A stretch of DNA of 36,938 nucleotides from a bacterium (GCA_024641285.1 JAHEDH010000017.1:1-36938); one strand, 5' to 3'; positions 23,591-31,667 are shown, numbered from the stretch's first letter. The notes: a model not told the origin generated them from the letters alone. Made by a program: numbers and translations.

Positions 23591-24492
23591 CGATTCTCCA
23601 ATCGCTCTGCCAGAAATCGTTCCAACTCGTCACGCGTCGGGATGCCGCCGCGTCCTCCGAACCGTGTGCACTTCAACGCAGCCGCCGCCGAGGCGAACTC
23701 GATGGCATGGCGGGTGCTCATGCTCTCTGCCGATCCGAGAGCGAAAGCCCCGTGGAAGACGTCGCCCGCACCGAGCGTGTCGACGGCGTCCACCTCGAAG
23801 GCATCGACGTGCTCGATTCGATCCTCCTCCAGCCACCAGGCTCCCTCGCCGCCGGAGGTGACCGCCACCCACGCATCGAGGCGACCGGCGGCCACCGCCA
23901 AGGCGCCCTCCGGGTGGTCGACGCCAGTCCAGGCCGCGAGTGTCGAACGGCCGAAGATCACATGCGTCGCCTCCTCCAGGATCCCGGGAGCACTGTCGGG
24001 GTCGTGGTCGCAGTCGACGATGCCAGGCACACCGAGTGCACGCGCCGATGCGAGAGCCGTGATGGCGCCGCGGCGCCATCGCATGTCCGCCAGGACGACG
24101 TCGGGTCGGCCGATCGTGGAGCTGTCGGGAAGCGCAGCGACGTCGAACAGGTCCGGCGACGAGTGGTTCACGATCAGCCGTTCACCAGTGGAGTCCACCA
24201 GCACTACGGACTCCGGTGACAGCCGGCCCGGGGCCACCTCGATCATCGAGACGTCGACACCCTCGACCGCCAGCGACTCGGTGATCTCGAGTCCGGCGGT
24301 GTCGTCACCTACGACGCCGAGAAACCGTGCCGTGCCACCGAGCCGGGCCACGGTCACGGCGGCGTTGGCTGCCACCCCGCCGCCTGCGACGGTCCGGTCC
24401 GCGGCTCGATACTTGCCCGGCGCGGTCGGGTGCCGATCAACGGCCAGGATGCGGTCGAGGGTCGCGATCCCGACGCAGAGCACGGTCTTCAT
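23587..24492 (-). CDS. PfkB-family sugar kinase, YihV-like (candidate sulfofructose kinase)
   Basis: 301 aa from ATG 24492 (MKTVLCVGIATLDRILAVD). The ribokinase-fold landmarks are GGGVAANAAVTVARLGG and the C-terminal DTLGAGDVFHGAFALG with catalytic Asp. The whole sequence tracks E. coli YihV closely: PTAPGKY, GERLIVNHSSPDL, VVLADMRWRRGA and ALKCTRFGGRGGIP have direct counterparts. Lys27, Asn108 and Arg137 align with YihV Lys27, Asn109 and Arg138, which I recall as the sulfonate-binding residues. It would phosphorylate sulfofructose at C1 with ATP. It is the first gene of the kinase-aldolase-isomerase operon. A sugar-specific kinase of another kind cannot be excluded without a tree. Confidence 0.85.
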   Translation of the reverse strand: MKTVLCVGIATLDRILAVDRHPTAPGKYRAADRTVAGGGVAANAAVTVARLGGTARFLGVVGDDTAGLEITESLAVEGVDVSMIEVAPGRLSPESVVLVDSTGERLIVNHSSPDLFDVAALPDSSTIGRPDVVLADMRWRRGAITALASARALGVPGIVDCDHDPDSAPGILEEATHVIFGRSTLAAWTGVDHPEGALAVAAGRLDAWVAVTSGGEGAWWLEEDRIEHVDAFEVDAVDTLGAGDVFHGAFALGSAESMSTRHAIEFASAAAALKCTRFGGRGGIPTRDELERFLAERLENR

Positions 24493-24603
24493 CTGCGAGC
24501 GACCCAGGTGAACGGAGGCACCCGGCCATCGTATGGGCCGCGTGACGCCCACACGTGAGCCATTCGTCACAGGCGCCAGGGCCGAGAGCGGTATTCGGCG
24601 CCC

Positions 24604-24846
24604 TCACGCGTCGATGCCGACCCTGTCCAACCAGCGACGGTCGCCCGTCGTGTCGAGCGCGCCGGTCGACTCGAGACGCTGCCGTTCATCGTCGATCGCT
24701 CGCAGGGCGAGATGCAACTCCCAATGCGCGCCGGCGAGGATCGATACGTCCTTGGGGGAGCGTCGGGCCGAGTGATATCGCTCGGCGGCAACGGCCCGCC
24801 TCCGATATAGGGACCCTCGAACGATTCGGGGATCACGCCTGCGCGC
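24604..24846 (-). other. 80-codon open frame continuing in frame after the CNNM/CorC gene stop; no start codon
   Basis: Directly after the TGA of the 24847-26145 gene, the same frame stays open for 80 codons to TGA 24604. Its second part has normal coding character: AVAAERYHSARRSPKDVSIL, AGAHWELHLALRAIDDERQR and LESTGALDTTGDRRWLDRVGIDA, with GC-rich third positions. No ATG or GTG occurs in this frame; the only TTG codons lie too far in to make a sensible start. It could be a remnant of a lost gene, an extension reached by readthrough of TGA, or a gene with a non-standard start. The family is unknown. The remaining 24493-24603 shows nothing. Confidence 0.4.
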
Positions 24847-26145
24847 TCACATCCCGGCGCCCTCGACCGGACCTGTCGGGGCGATGGCGGTCACTTGGAG
24901 GCGATCGATGCGCCGTCGATCCATGCGGATGACCCTGAAGACGAAGCCGTCGATCTCGGTCTCCTCGCCTGCCGACGGGATGCGGCCGGCGAAGGCGAGG
25001 TACAGGCCGCCGACAGACGAATACGGTCCATCTGGCAGCTCGCAGCCCAGTGCCAGTTCCAGATCTTCGACCGGCACCCTCCCCTCGACGACCCACTGGT
25101 CGTCGCCCATGAAGATGATCGTCGGCTCCTTCGGGTCGTACTCATCCTGGATGTCCCCGACCAACTCGGCGATCAGGTCCTTCACCGTGACGATGCCTTC
25201 GACCCCGCCGTGCTCGTCGACAACGACACCGAAGCTGATCTTCTGGCGGCGGAGTTGCTGGAGCGCCGAGAGGACCGGTGTCGACTCGGGCACGAACACC
25301 GGCTCTCGGAGGAATCGGTCGATCTTGCCGTCCGAGGGTTGTCTCACCATGTCCTTCATGTAGAGGATGCCGACGACGTCGTCGAGGGTGCCGCCGGTCT
25401 TGACAACGGGGAACCGGCTGTGAGCGTGGATCGTCACCGCCTGACGAGCCGTCCTCTCGGCGTCACCGGCCTGGAGCGCGATCACTTCGAGACGGGGTGT
25501 CATGACGTCCCGGACCGGCCGGTCTGCCAGTGCGAACAGCGACTCGAGGATCTCCCGCTCGGCGGCGTCGATCTCGCCTGCCTCGTGCGACATCGCCGCC
25601 AGCGCCATGATGTCCTGCTCGGTCGCAACCGAAACCGCGTCGGCGTTGACACCGACGAGTCGGAGGATCCTCCGGCTGATCCCGACGAAGATCTTCGCAA
25701 CCGGGTCCAGGACCTTGCCGAGCCACCAGATGGTGGGTGCGACGAAGAGGCCGAACTCCTCGGGCCGGCGAGAGGCCAGGGTCTTGGGAGTGATCTCGCC
25801 AACGACCAGGATCACGGCCGTGACTACCAGGGTCGACACCCACGGGCCGAGGGCCTCGCCGGTGCTCGATCCCATGACGGCGCCGACGAAGTCGATGGCG
25901 AGTGTGGTCGCGACCGAGGCGCCGAGGATGTTCACGAAGTTGTTGGCGATGAGGAGGGTGCCGAGCGTCGAATCGGTGTCTGCGACGAGGGCTGCGAGCC
26001 TCCGGCCCCGGGTCCCTCGCACCGACAGCTGCGTCGCCCGTTCGCGCGGGAGCGCGAAGATCGCCGTCTCGGACCCCGAGAAGAAGCCGGACGCTCCGAC
26101 ACAGACCGACAGGATCACGACCAGGACGATCTGTAGACCGGTCAC
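24847..26145 (-). CDS. HlyC/CorC family protein (CNNM, CBS pair, CorC_HlyC domains)
   Basis: 432 aa from GTG 26145. Residues 1-180 form the CNNM (DUF21) membrane domain with SGFFSGSETAIFALPRERATQL, LLIANNFVNILGASVATTLA and VVGEITPKTLASRRPE. Then come a linker (EAGEIDAAEREILESLFALADRPVRDVMTPR), two CBS motifs (ending in VVGILYMKDMV and GVEGIVTVKDLIAELVGDI) and the C-terminal transporter-associated domain (WVVEGRVPVEDLELALG, YSSVGGLYLAFAGRIP, FRVIRMDRRRIDRLQV). Relatives handle Mg2+/Co2+ export or regulate such transport. It ends VEGAGM before a TGA that is followed by an open extension in the same frame. The response-regulator gene lies 7 bp upstream in the same direction. Confidence 0.92.
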   Translation of the reverse strand: MTGLQIVLVVILSVCVGASGFFSGSETAIFALPRERATQLSVRGTRGRRLAALVADTDSTLGTLLIANNFVNILGASVATTLAIDFVGAVMGSSTGEALGPWVSTLVVTAVILVVGEITPKTLASRRPEEFGLFVAPTIWWLGKVLDPVAKIFVGISRRILRLVGVNADAVSVATEQDIMALAAMSHEAGEIDAAEREILESLFALADRPVRDVMTPRLEVIALQAGDAERTARQAVTIHAHSRFPVVKTGGTLDDVVGILYMKDMVRQPSDGKIDRFLREPVFVPESTPVLSALQQLRRQKISFGVVVDEHGGVEGIVTVKDLIAELVGDIQDEYDPKEPTIIFMGDDQWVVEGRVPVEDLELALGCELPDGPYSSVGGLYLAFAGRIPSAGEETEIDGFVFRVIRMDRRRIDRLQVTAIAPTGPVEGAGM

Positions 26146-26152
26146 ATCCGAC

Positions 26153-26530
26153 TCAGTTCGAGGCCTCCGGAAGGAGATGTGACATCACTTCGCGGAGTTG
26201 TTGAGAGGTGAACGGCTTGATGAGATGGGCATCTGCCCCGGCCCGCTTGGAGAGGAAGACGTCGGCGCTGCGATCGAGGAGCAGCACGATCGGGGCGCGC
26301 TCGATCTCACCCCGGAAGATGGCGTCCTTGAGTAGGCGCACGGTCGCCATCCCGCCCGTCGAGGCGATCTGCATGTCGACTGCATACAGGTCGAAGCGCC
26401 GATCACCGGCGACGGCGACGACGCCGGCAGGGTCGTCGAGCACGGTGAGTGTGGTCGACGGGTCGACGATCGCGGCTGCGAAGTCGTTGCGTACCCATTC
26501 GTCGTCGGCGATCAACAGAAGTGCGGCCAT
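26153..26530 (-). CDS. receiver-only response regulator
   Basis: 125 aa from ATG 26530; an in-frame ATG at 26596 would add a Pro/Arg-rich leader. The CheY-like fold is complete: the acidic pair D9/D10 (LLIADDEWVRND), the phospho-acceptor Asp 52 in FDLYAVDMQ, APIVLLLDRSADV, and Lys 105 in HLIKPFTSQQLREVM. The usual switch Thr/Ser at the end of beta-4 is replaced (LLLDRSAD), so signalling may be altered. No output domain follows and no histidine kinase is in the window. It lies just upstream of the CorC-like gene, 7 bp apart, so co-transcription is likely. Confidence 0.88.
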   Translation of the reverse strand: MAALLLIADDEWVRNDFAAAIVDPSTTLTVLDDPAGVVAVAGDRRFDLYAVDMQIASTGGMATVRLLKDAIFRGEIERAPIVLLLDRSADVFLSKRAGADAHLIKPFTSQQLREVMSHLLPEASN

Positions 26531-26625
26531 GGCCCGCCAGGCTAGCGGGGGGTCGGGCGGCGATCGATTGGAGGGCTGCGGTGGCCGAATTCGCATGAGA
26601 GCGGTCCCGGTAGAATCGAACTCTC

Positions 26626-27891
26626 GTGAAGCACCTTCTTCGACTGGTCTCGATCTCCGCGTTCGTCGCGGCCCTTCTCGTGTCTTCGGTCGCCGTCGCT
26701 CAGACCGACACCAGGACTGCCGATGTGATCGACCTGTCCGGGGTCTGGGACCAACGGATCATCAGCTTCGCCATCGACTCGATCGAAGCGGCCGCGGCGT
26801 CGGGAAGTGTCGAGTACGTGATTCTGGCGATCGACTCCGAAGGGGTCGTCGCCGGCCGAGACGAGCTCGCAGAGCTCGCTGCGCTCGTCGCCGAGCCCCC
26901 CCTCCCGGTCATCACGTGGATCGGGGCCGCACCGGCCAGGGCGTATGGAGGCGCGGCCCAGGTGGCGCTTGCCGCAGATGTCGTCCTCGCTGCTCCGGGG
27001 TCCGAGATCGGATACCTCGAGCCGACGATCGCAGGTGATCCGTCGAGCTCACCGGTGATCGATCTCGCCCCGTTCGGGGATCTGCTCGACCGCGCCGGCT
27101 TCGTCGATGACACGGCGTTGTTCGACGAGGTCGGGCCGGCGACTGCAGCTCCCCGACAGGTCGGCCAGTTTCTCGATGGCCGCGACGTGGCGACTGCCGA
27201 CGGCATCGTGACGCTCAGGACCGTCCGTGACTTCGAGGGCGGAGTGACCAATCTGGAGACTGTCATTCGTGAGCCGAACGTCGTCGACCAGTTCTTTCGG
27301 CTGGCGGCGAGCCCCGAGGCGGCGTTCTTCTTTCTGGTTGCCGGCTTGACCATCGCCGCGTTCGAGTTCTACGCGATCGGTCCCGGTATCGCCGCGGGCA
27401 CCGCAGCGGTGTCTCTGGTCCTCGCCGGCTACGGGCTGGCAGTCCTTCCGGTGAGGTGGTGGGCGGTGATCACCGTGGTCCTGTCGGTGTTGTTGATGGC
27501 GTGGTCGTATCAGCGCGGCGGGATCTTCCTGTTCACTGTCCTGGGGTTGCTCGGCCTGACGGTTGCCGGCTTCTTCTTCACCGACGCCGCACCCCAGATC
27601 GCACCGGGGATTCCCGGTGTCCTCTTGACGATCGGGTCCGCAGCGTTCTTCTTCCTGCTGGCGATGCCGACGGTCGCCCGGGCGCGCTTCTCGACCCAGA
27701 CGATCGGTCGTGAGGGGCTCATCGGGCGGGTCGGTGCGGCGGTCACGGCGTTGACCCCCGACGGCGAGGTCGACATCGACGGGGCGGTCTGGCGGGCGAC
27801 GTCGCATCGGGAAGCCGGGATCTCACCGGGCGACCCGATCGAGGTCATCGGGGTCGAGGGATGGTTTCTCGAGGTCGACGTTCCTTCTTGA
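26626..27891 (+). CDS. NfeD-family membrane protein with degenerate ClpP-class (STOPP) domain
   Basis: 421 aa from GTG 26626. A signal-like N-terminus (LLRLVSISAFVAALLVSSVAVAQ) is followed by a ClpP/crotonase-like domain (residues 30-200: YVILAIDSEGVVAGRDELAELAALV, LPVITWIGAAPARAYGGAAQVALAADVVLAAPGSEIGYLEP). Then come four to five transmembrane helices (230-345) and a soluble OB-fold NfeD domain (GREGLIGRVGAAVTALTPDGEVDIDGAVWRATS...GDPIEVIGVEGWFLEV). In active family proteases the motif is A-x-S-A-G; here it is RAYGGA, so the nucleophile Ser is Gly, and no obvious catalytic Lys follows. It is probably a scaffold near flotillin-like proteins rather than a protease; no flotillin gene is visible here. 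Confidence 0.88.
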   Translation: MKHLLRLVSISAFVAALLVSSVAVAQTDTRTADVIDLSGVWDQRIISFAIDSIEAAAASGSVEYVILAIDSEGVVAGRDELAELAALVAEPPLPVITWIGAAPARAYGGAAQVALAADVVLAAPGSEIGYLEPTIAGDPSSSPVIDLAPFGDLLDRAGFVDDTALFDEVGPATAAPRQVGQFLDGRDVATADGIVTLRTVRDFEGGVTNLETVIREPNVVDQFFRLAASPEAAFFFLVAGLTIAAFEFYAIGPGIAAGTAAVSLVLAGYGLAVLPVRWWAVITVVLSVLLMAWSYQRGGIFLFTVLGLLGLTVAGFFFTDAAPQIAPGIPGVLLTIGSAAFFFLLAMPTVARARFSTQTIGREGLIGRVGAAVTALTPDGEVDIDGAVWRATSHREAGISPGDPIEVIGVEGWFLEVDVPS

Positions 27892-28201
27892 GCTCGGGCC
27901 TGCGCCCTCGCCGCTTTCAGCTGTCGGCTGTCGGCGATCAGCTTCACTGACCGGTCGGCGAGCTGAATCGGGAGTTCGATTGTTGCGCAGTTGCCCGGCT
28001 CGGGTGTTCTGATCGGTTGCGTCCCGGGACGTCGAGTTGATTGCGGTGGGTTCACCGCAACGAGGCCCCTTCGGGTCTTCGCGATCGAATCATGAACGGC
28101 GTGTGAACATTTTTCGTGGATTTCCAGATATTTCCTGGGCAATACTGGAAGGGCTTTCTAGATTCCGTTGCGCCCCGCAACAACGGAGTTGGAGGAAATC
28201 C
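27892..28201 (+). repeat. intergenic stretch with CTGTCGG-type repeat and whiB leader
   Basis: 27914-27943 holds two tandem CTGTCGG units (consensus GCTGTCGGCTGTCGGCGATCAGC-like in two parts), related to a stretch at 28497-28528 on the other side of whiB. A 6-bp hairpin (GTTGCG 28167-28172 / CGCAAC 28176-28181) lies just before the whiB ribosome binding site GGAGG (28191-28195). No gene is seen. Confidence 0.5.
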
Positions 28202-28441
28202 GTGAACGACGAATGGCAGCCCAAAGGCTTGTGTAGAGGTAACCACGCACACCTCTTCTTCCCTCCCCCCACGTTCGAACGCAAGGACGATCGTGAGCGT
28301 AGGGAAATGCGTGCCAAGGCCATCTGCAACGTGTGCCCGGTCCAGGATCCGTGCGCCGATTACGCACTGGCCATCAGCGAGCCCTATGGCATCTGGGGTG
28401 GCACCAGCGAACAGGACCGCAAGGCCCTCGTCGCCAGCTGA
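28202..28441 (+). CDS. WhiB-family iron-sulfur transcription regulator
   Basis: 79 aa from GTG 28202 with GGAGG 6 nt upstream; the longer open frame is not needed. The four cluster-binding cysteines are at 11, 42, 45 and 51 (GLCRG...AICNVCPVQDPC), followed by ADYALAISEPYGIWGGTSEQDR with the family GIWGG turn. WhiB proteins are confined to Actinomycetota (and their phages). They carry a 4Fe-4S cluster and bind the primary sigma factor to control development, redox or antibiotic responses. The usual basic C-terminal tail after the GIWGG turn is short here (only RKALVAS), so the DNA-contacting part is minimal. The gene is monocistronic, closed by a clear terminator. Confidence 0.95.
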   Translation: MNDEWQPKGLCRGNHAHLFFPPPTFERKDDRERREMRAKAICNVCPVQDPCADYALAISEPYGIWGGTSEQDRKALVAS

Positions 28442-28465
28442 ACCCACACCGAGCGAACCACGGGA

Positions 28466-28488
28466 GGCGGGCAGCGATGCCCGCCTTT
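28466..28488 (+). terminator. intrinsic terminator of whiB
   Basis: GGCGGGC (28466-28472) and GCCCGCC (28479-28485) form a perfect 7-bp stem with a 6-nt loop, followed by TTTCGT. It starts 24 nt after the whiB stop. Confidence 0.8.
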
Positions 28489-28496
28489 CGTCATGT

Positions 28497-28528
28497 CTGC
28501 TGTCAGCCGTCGGCCATCAGCTCTCAGC
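28497..28528 (+). repeat. CTGTCAG/CCGTCGG intergenic repeat
   Basis: A run of variants of the same unit (GCTGTCAGCCGTCGGCCATC then AGCTCTCAGC) mirrors the stretch at 27914-27943. Both copies flank the whiB gene in intergenic DNA. Such simple-sequence blocks look like a dispersed intergenic repeat. Confidence 0.5.
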
Positions 28529-28554
28529 ACCGTCAAACACGAAGCGTGGAGCGC

Positions 28555-30327
28555 TCAGCGCTTCCGGCGGGTGTCTCCGGTTCTCACCGTGCGACCGGTG
28601 TCGTCGGCCCATTCGAGGAACGGCACCGCGTACTTGCGCGACAGGCCGGCCCGGTCCTTGAAATCCGAGACGCCAAACGGTCCCTCGAAGCCCTCGATCA
28701 CGGCCAACAGTTCGTCGATCTGGCTGGGGAGGTAGACGAAGTCGGCTGAAACCTGGATCAGATCGCCTGCGCGGATGGCCGCATGCAGGAGCTTGGCGTC
28801 GATGCCGAGCTCGGAAACCCGGGGGACGTTCGCGGTGCCGGCCTCCCGGAGCCGTTGGGCGACCCCGTCGATCACCGACCGCTGCTCGGGGCTGAAGCTC
28901 ACCGAGAATGCACTGCTCGATGCGAACGCTCCGTTCACCTCGACCCCGTCCAGTGTGGCGATCAGCGCCGTGACCGTTCCCGGCGCCAGACCGACGCTCT
29001 CGGCCAGTTCGGCGACACCGATCCCCGGCCGTAGCGGATGTCGGCCGTGATACTCCTCGATTGCGGATCGAATCCGCCTGCCGACCTCATCCCGCCGCCG
29101 TCCACTCAACGAGATGCCACCATGCCCGAAGGCATCGACCGGGCTTCCGCCTCCCGTGTGTGCCGAAAGCCGGGTGTCCGAGTCGGCACCCCGGAACTCC
29201 AGCAGGGCTTGAGCCCGCTCGTCGGCGCCGGCGTCGAGCGCTGCGCTCAGTCGATCGACCCAGGCCTCGTCGAAGCGACTGGGGCGCGGAGGGGCGGGAT
29301 CGAGCACCCTGCCTCCACCAACCACCAGCCGTCGGCCCGAATCGCGGAGGATGAACCGGTCGCCCATCGTCACCGAGATCGCCTCTTCGAGGTCGATGCG
29401 AACGAGCCGTTCCCCGAATCGGCGAATCCTCACGGGCCACGAGCCGCTGCCGAGGTGCAGGTGGTAGGCGCCGCGATCGGTGAGCTCATCGACGTAGCGT
29501 GCGGCGCGGATGGTGCCGACGAACTGAGAGGTCTCGGCCCACTGACCCGGTCGGCCCAGCATGGAGCCGCGCCGCACCTGGGATCGATCGATGCCGGTGA
29601 CGTTCACGGCGACCCGGAAGCCGGGCTCGACGGTGTCGCGCTCTTGTTCGTGAGACTGCAATGCGCGCACCCTGATCCGGGTGGCGCCTGGTGTCGTCAC
29701 CAGCTCGTCTCCGACGCTCAGGCCACCGTCGAGGAGCGTTCCGGTTACGACCGTACCGGCACCGGAGATGGAGAACGACCGGTCGATCCACAACCGCGGC
29801 CTGGTCCCATCGCGCCGGGGAAGCCCCGCCACCAACTCGTCGAGGGCTGCGACGAGTGTTTCGATCCCGGCGCCGGTGTGAGCCGAGACGGGGATGATTG
29901 CGGCACCCTCCAGAGCCGTGCCCTCCAGGTGCTCCTCGATCTCGAGGGTGGCCAACTCCACGAGATCCGGCTCGACCCGGTCGATCTTGGTGAGGGCGAC
30001 GACACTGCGATCGACCTCGAGGAGATCGAGGACGGCGAGATGCTCCTCGGACTGCGGCATCCACCCCTCGTCGGCCGCGACGACGAACAGGGCGACGTCG
30101 ATCGCCTCGACCCCGGCAAGCATGTTCTTGATGAAGCGGTCGTGGCCGGGCACGTCCACGAAGCTGACCTCGGTGCCGCCCGGCAGATCCATCCAGGCGA
30201 ACCCGAGATCGATGGTCAGGCCGCGTTCTTGCTCCTCCTGCCAGCGATCCGGCTCCCGACCCGTCAGCCGCTTGACCAGGGTCGACTTGCCGTGATCGAC
30301 GTGGCCCGCCGTGCCTATGACCGGCAT
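28555..30327 (-). CDS. selB: selenocysteine-specific elongation factor SelB
   Basis: 590 aa from ATG 30327; the longer frame upstream overlies selA. The GTPase domain has GHVDHGKST (residues 8-16), the ERGLTIDLGFAWM switch with no Thr-rich EF-Tu type, DVPGHDRFIKNMLAG, and a G4 motif TKIDRV. Domains II and III follow (RSFSISGAGTVVTGTLLDGG, MLGRPG). The C-terminal ~230 residues are helical winged-helix repeats (GVAELAESVGLAPGTVTALIATL; FGVSDFKDRAGLSRKYAVPFLEWADDTGRTVRTGDTRR), which bind the SECIS hairpin in mRNA. SelB delivers Sec-tRNA to in-frame UGA codons. Its start overlaps the end of selA by 13 nt, giving a coupled selA-selB operon. Confidence 0.96.
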   Translation of the reverse strand: MPVIGTAGHVDHGKSTLVKRLTGREPDRWQEEQERGLTIDLGFAWMDLPGGTEVSFVDVPGHDRFIKNMLAGVEAIDVALFVVAADEGWMPQSEEHLAVLDLLEVDRSVVALTKIDRVEPDLVELATLEIEEHLEGTALEGAAIIPVSAHTGAGIETLVAALDELVAGLPRRDGTRPRLWIDRSFSISGAGTVVTGTLLDGGLSVGDELVTTPGATRIRVRALQSHEQERDTVEPGFRVAVNVTGIDRSQVRRGSMLGRPGQWAETSQFVGTIRAARYVDELTDRGAYHLHLGSGSWPVRIRRFGERLVRIDLEEAISVTMGDRFILRDSGRRLVVGGGRVLDPAPPRPSRFDEAWVDRLSAALDAGADERAQALLEFRGADSDTRLSAHTGGGSPVDAFGHGGISLSGRRRDEVGRRIRSAIEEYHGRHPLRPGIGVAELAESVGLAPGTVTALIATLDGVEVNGAFASSSAFSVSFSPEQRSVIDGVAQRLREAGTANVPRVSELGIDAKLLHAAIRAGDLIQVSADFVYLPSQIDELLAVIEGFEGPFGVSDFKDRAGLSRKYAVPFLEWADDTGRTVRTGDTRRKR

Positions 30328-31667
30328 CGCTCCACTGCTTCGGAGATCGACCGAGCGAGGACCTGGTCGATGGAGCGGTGCACGGCTCGAAGGTCGATCA
30401 GCAGTCGACCCCGCTCTCGCCGGCTCACGACGGGTACCCGGCCGGACAAGAGCTCCAAATAGAGCCGATCCGTGTCGGCGACGCCGAACGCCAGCACCCG
30501 GCTGGGCACCTCGGACCCCGGAACGCTGCCGGCTCCGACTGTGGAGTTGGCGTCGATGACCTCGCATTCGGCGTCGACCACATCCGCAACGGCCCGGCAT
30601 CTCCGATCCAGCTCTGCGGGCTCGAGAGTGGCCATCTGCCAGAACGGCAGATCGCCGGCGCGCCCGTCCGCGTAGAGCTCTGCGGTGATGGCGAGGGCGT
30701 TCAACGAGGCGCCGTCGAGACGCATCGCCCGCGAGACCGGATGGCGCCGAAGCCTGTCGACGAGCTCTTTCCGGCCGACGATGACCCCTGCCTGAGGGCC
30801 TCCGAACAGCTTGTCCCCGGAGAACATGGCGATGTCGACCCCCGCTTCGACCGATTGCCGAACGCCGGGCTCGTCCGAGAGCCATTTCGGCGGTGGGCCC
30901 TCGAGCCACGGAGTTCGGTCGTCGATGAGACCACTGCCGATGTCGAACACCGTCGGGATGCCCGACTCCTCTCCGAGCGTGACGAGCTCCGAGAGGCTCG
31001 CCTCCTCCGAGAACCCCGCGACCCGGTAGTTCGATGGGTGGACCTTCAGGAGCATCGCGGTTCGGTCGGTGATGGCCGCCCGGAAGTCGCCGATCCGGGT
31101 TCGATTGGTGGTGCCGACCTCGACCAATCGGCACCCGGAGGCCGCCATCAGCTCGGGGAGGCGGTAGGAGCCTCCGATCTCGATGAGCTCGCCACGTGAG
31201 ACCGGGACGTCACGATCGCCGGCGATCGCCATCAGTGTCAGGAACAGTGCGGCGGCGTTGTTGTTGACGGCCAGCGCCGCCTCGGCGCCGGTGATCGTTG
31301 TGATCAGCGCTTCGAGATAGGCGGTCCTTCCACCCCGGCCCCCGTCGGCGAGATCCAGTTCGACGTTCGAATATCCCGTTGCCGTCCACGCGGCGACATC
31401 GGCCGCCTTCGGATGGATGGGAGCGCGTCCGAGGTTGGTGTGGAGCAGGACTCCCGTGGCGTTGATCACCCCTCGTGGCCGCGCCCGGTCGAGGGTGTCG
31501 GCCACCCGGCGGGCGATGGTGGCGGCATCCGCCTCGCCGCCGGCGAGGATCGCGCTGCGAGCTTCGCCGATGGCCGCTCGGGCGATGTCGGTGAGGACCG
31601 TCCGGGGAAGGTCCGGCGTGAGTTCGCCGACGAGTCGGTCGACCGACGGGAGGTCACGGAGGTCCAT
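30315..31667 (-). CDS. selA: L-seryl-tRNA(Sec) selenium transferase SelA
   Basis: 450 aa from ATG 31667. The PLP-dependent fold type I enzyme has the N-terminal SVDRLVGELTPDLPRTVLTDIARAAI helical domain, GVINATGVLLHTNLGRAP, YSNVELDLADGGRGGR, AVNNNAAALFLTL, and the PLP Lys 286 in MFSGDKLFGGPQAGVIVG. It converts Ser-tRNA(Sec) to Sec-tRNA(Sec) using selenophosphate, usually as a decamer. It is full length and precedes selB in an overlapping pair. The selenophosphate synthetase and tRNA-Sec genes are not in this window. Confidence 0.97.
   Translation of the reverse strand: MDLRDLPSVDRLVGELTPDLPRTVLTDIARAAIGEARSAILAGGEADAATIARRVADTLDRARPRGVINATGVLLHTNLGRAPIHPKAADVAAWTATGYSNVELDLADGGRGGRTAYLEALITTITGAEAALAVNNNAAALFLTLMAIAGDRDVPVSRGELIEIGGSYRLPELMAASGCRLVEVGTTNRTRIGDFRAAITDRTAMLLKVHPSNYRVAGFSEEASLSELVTLGEESGIPTVFDIGSGLIDDRTPWLEGPPPKWLSDEPGVRQSVEAGVDIAMFSGDKLFGGPQAGVIVGRKELVDRLRRHPVSRAMRLDGASLNALAITAELYADGRAGDLPFWQMATLEPAELDRRCRAVADVVDAECEVIDANSTVGAGSVPGSEVPSRVLAFGVADTDRLYLELLSGRVPVVSRRERGRLLIDLRAVHRSIDQVLARSISEAVERCRS

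Noticed and set aside
24895-26136. Long plus-strand frame (413 codons) opposite the CNNM/CorC gene
   Set aside because: Asp/Glu/Arg-rich mirror of a strongly supported minus-strand gene; typical shadow in high-GC DNA.
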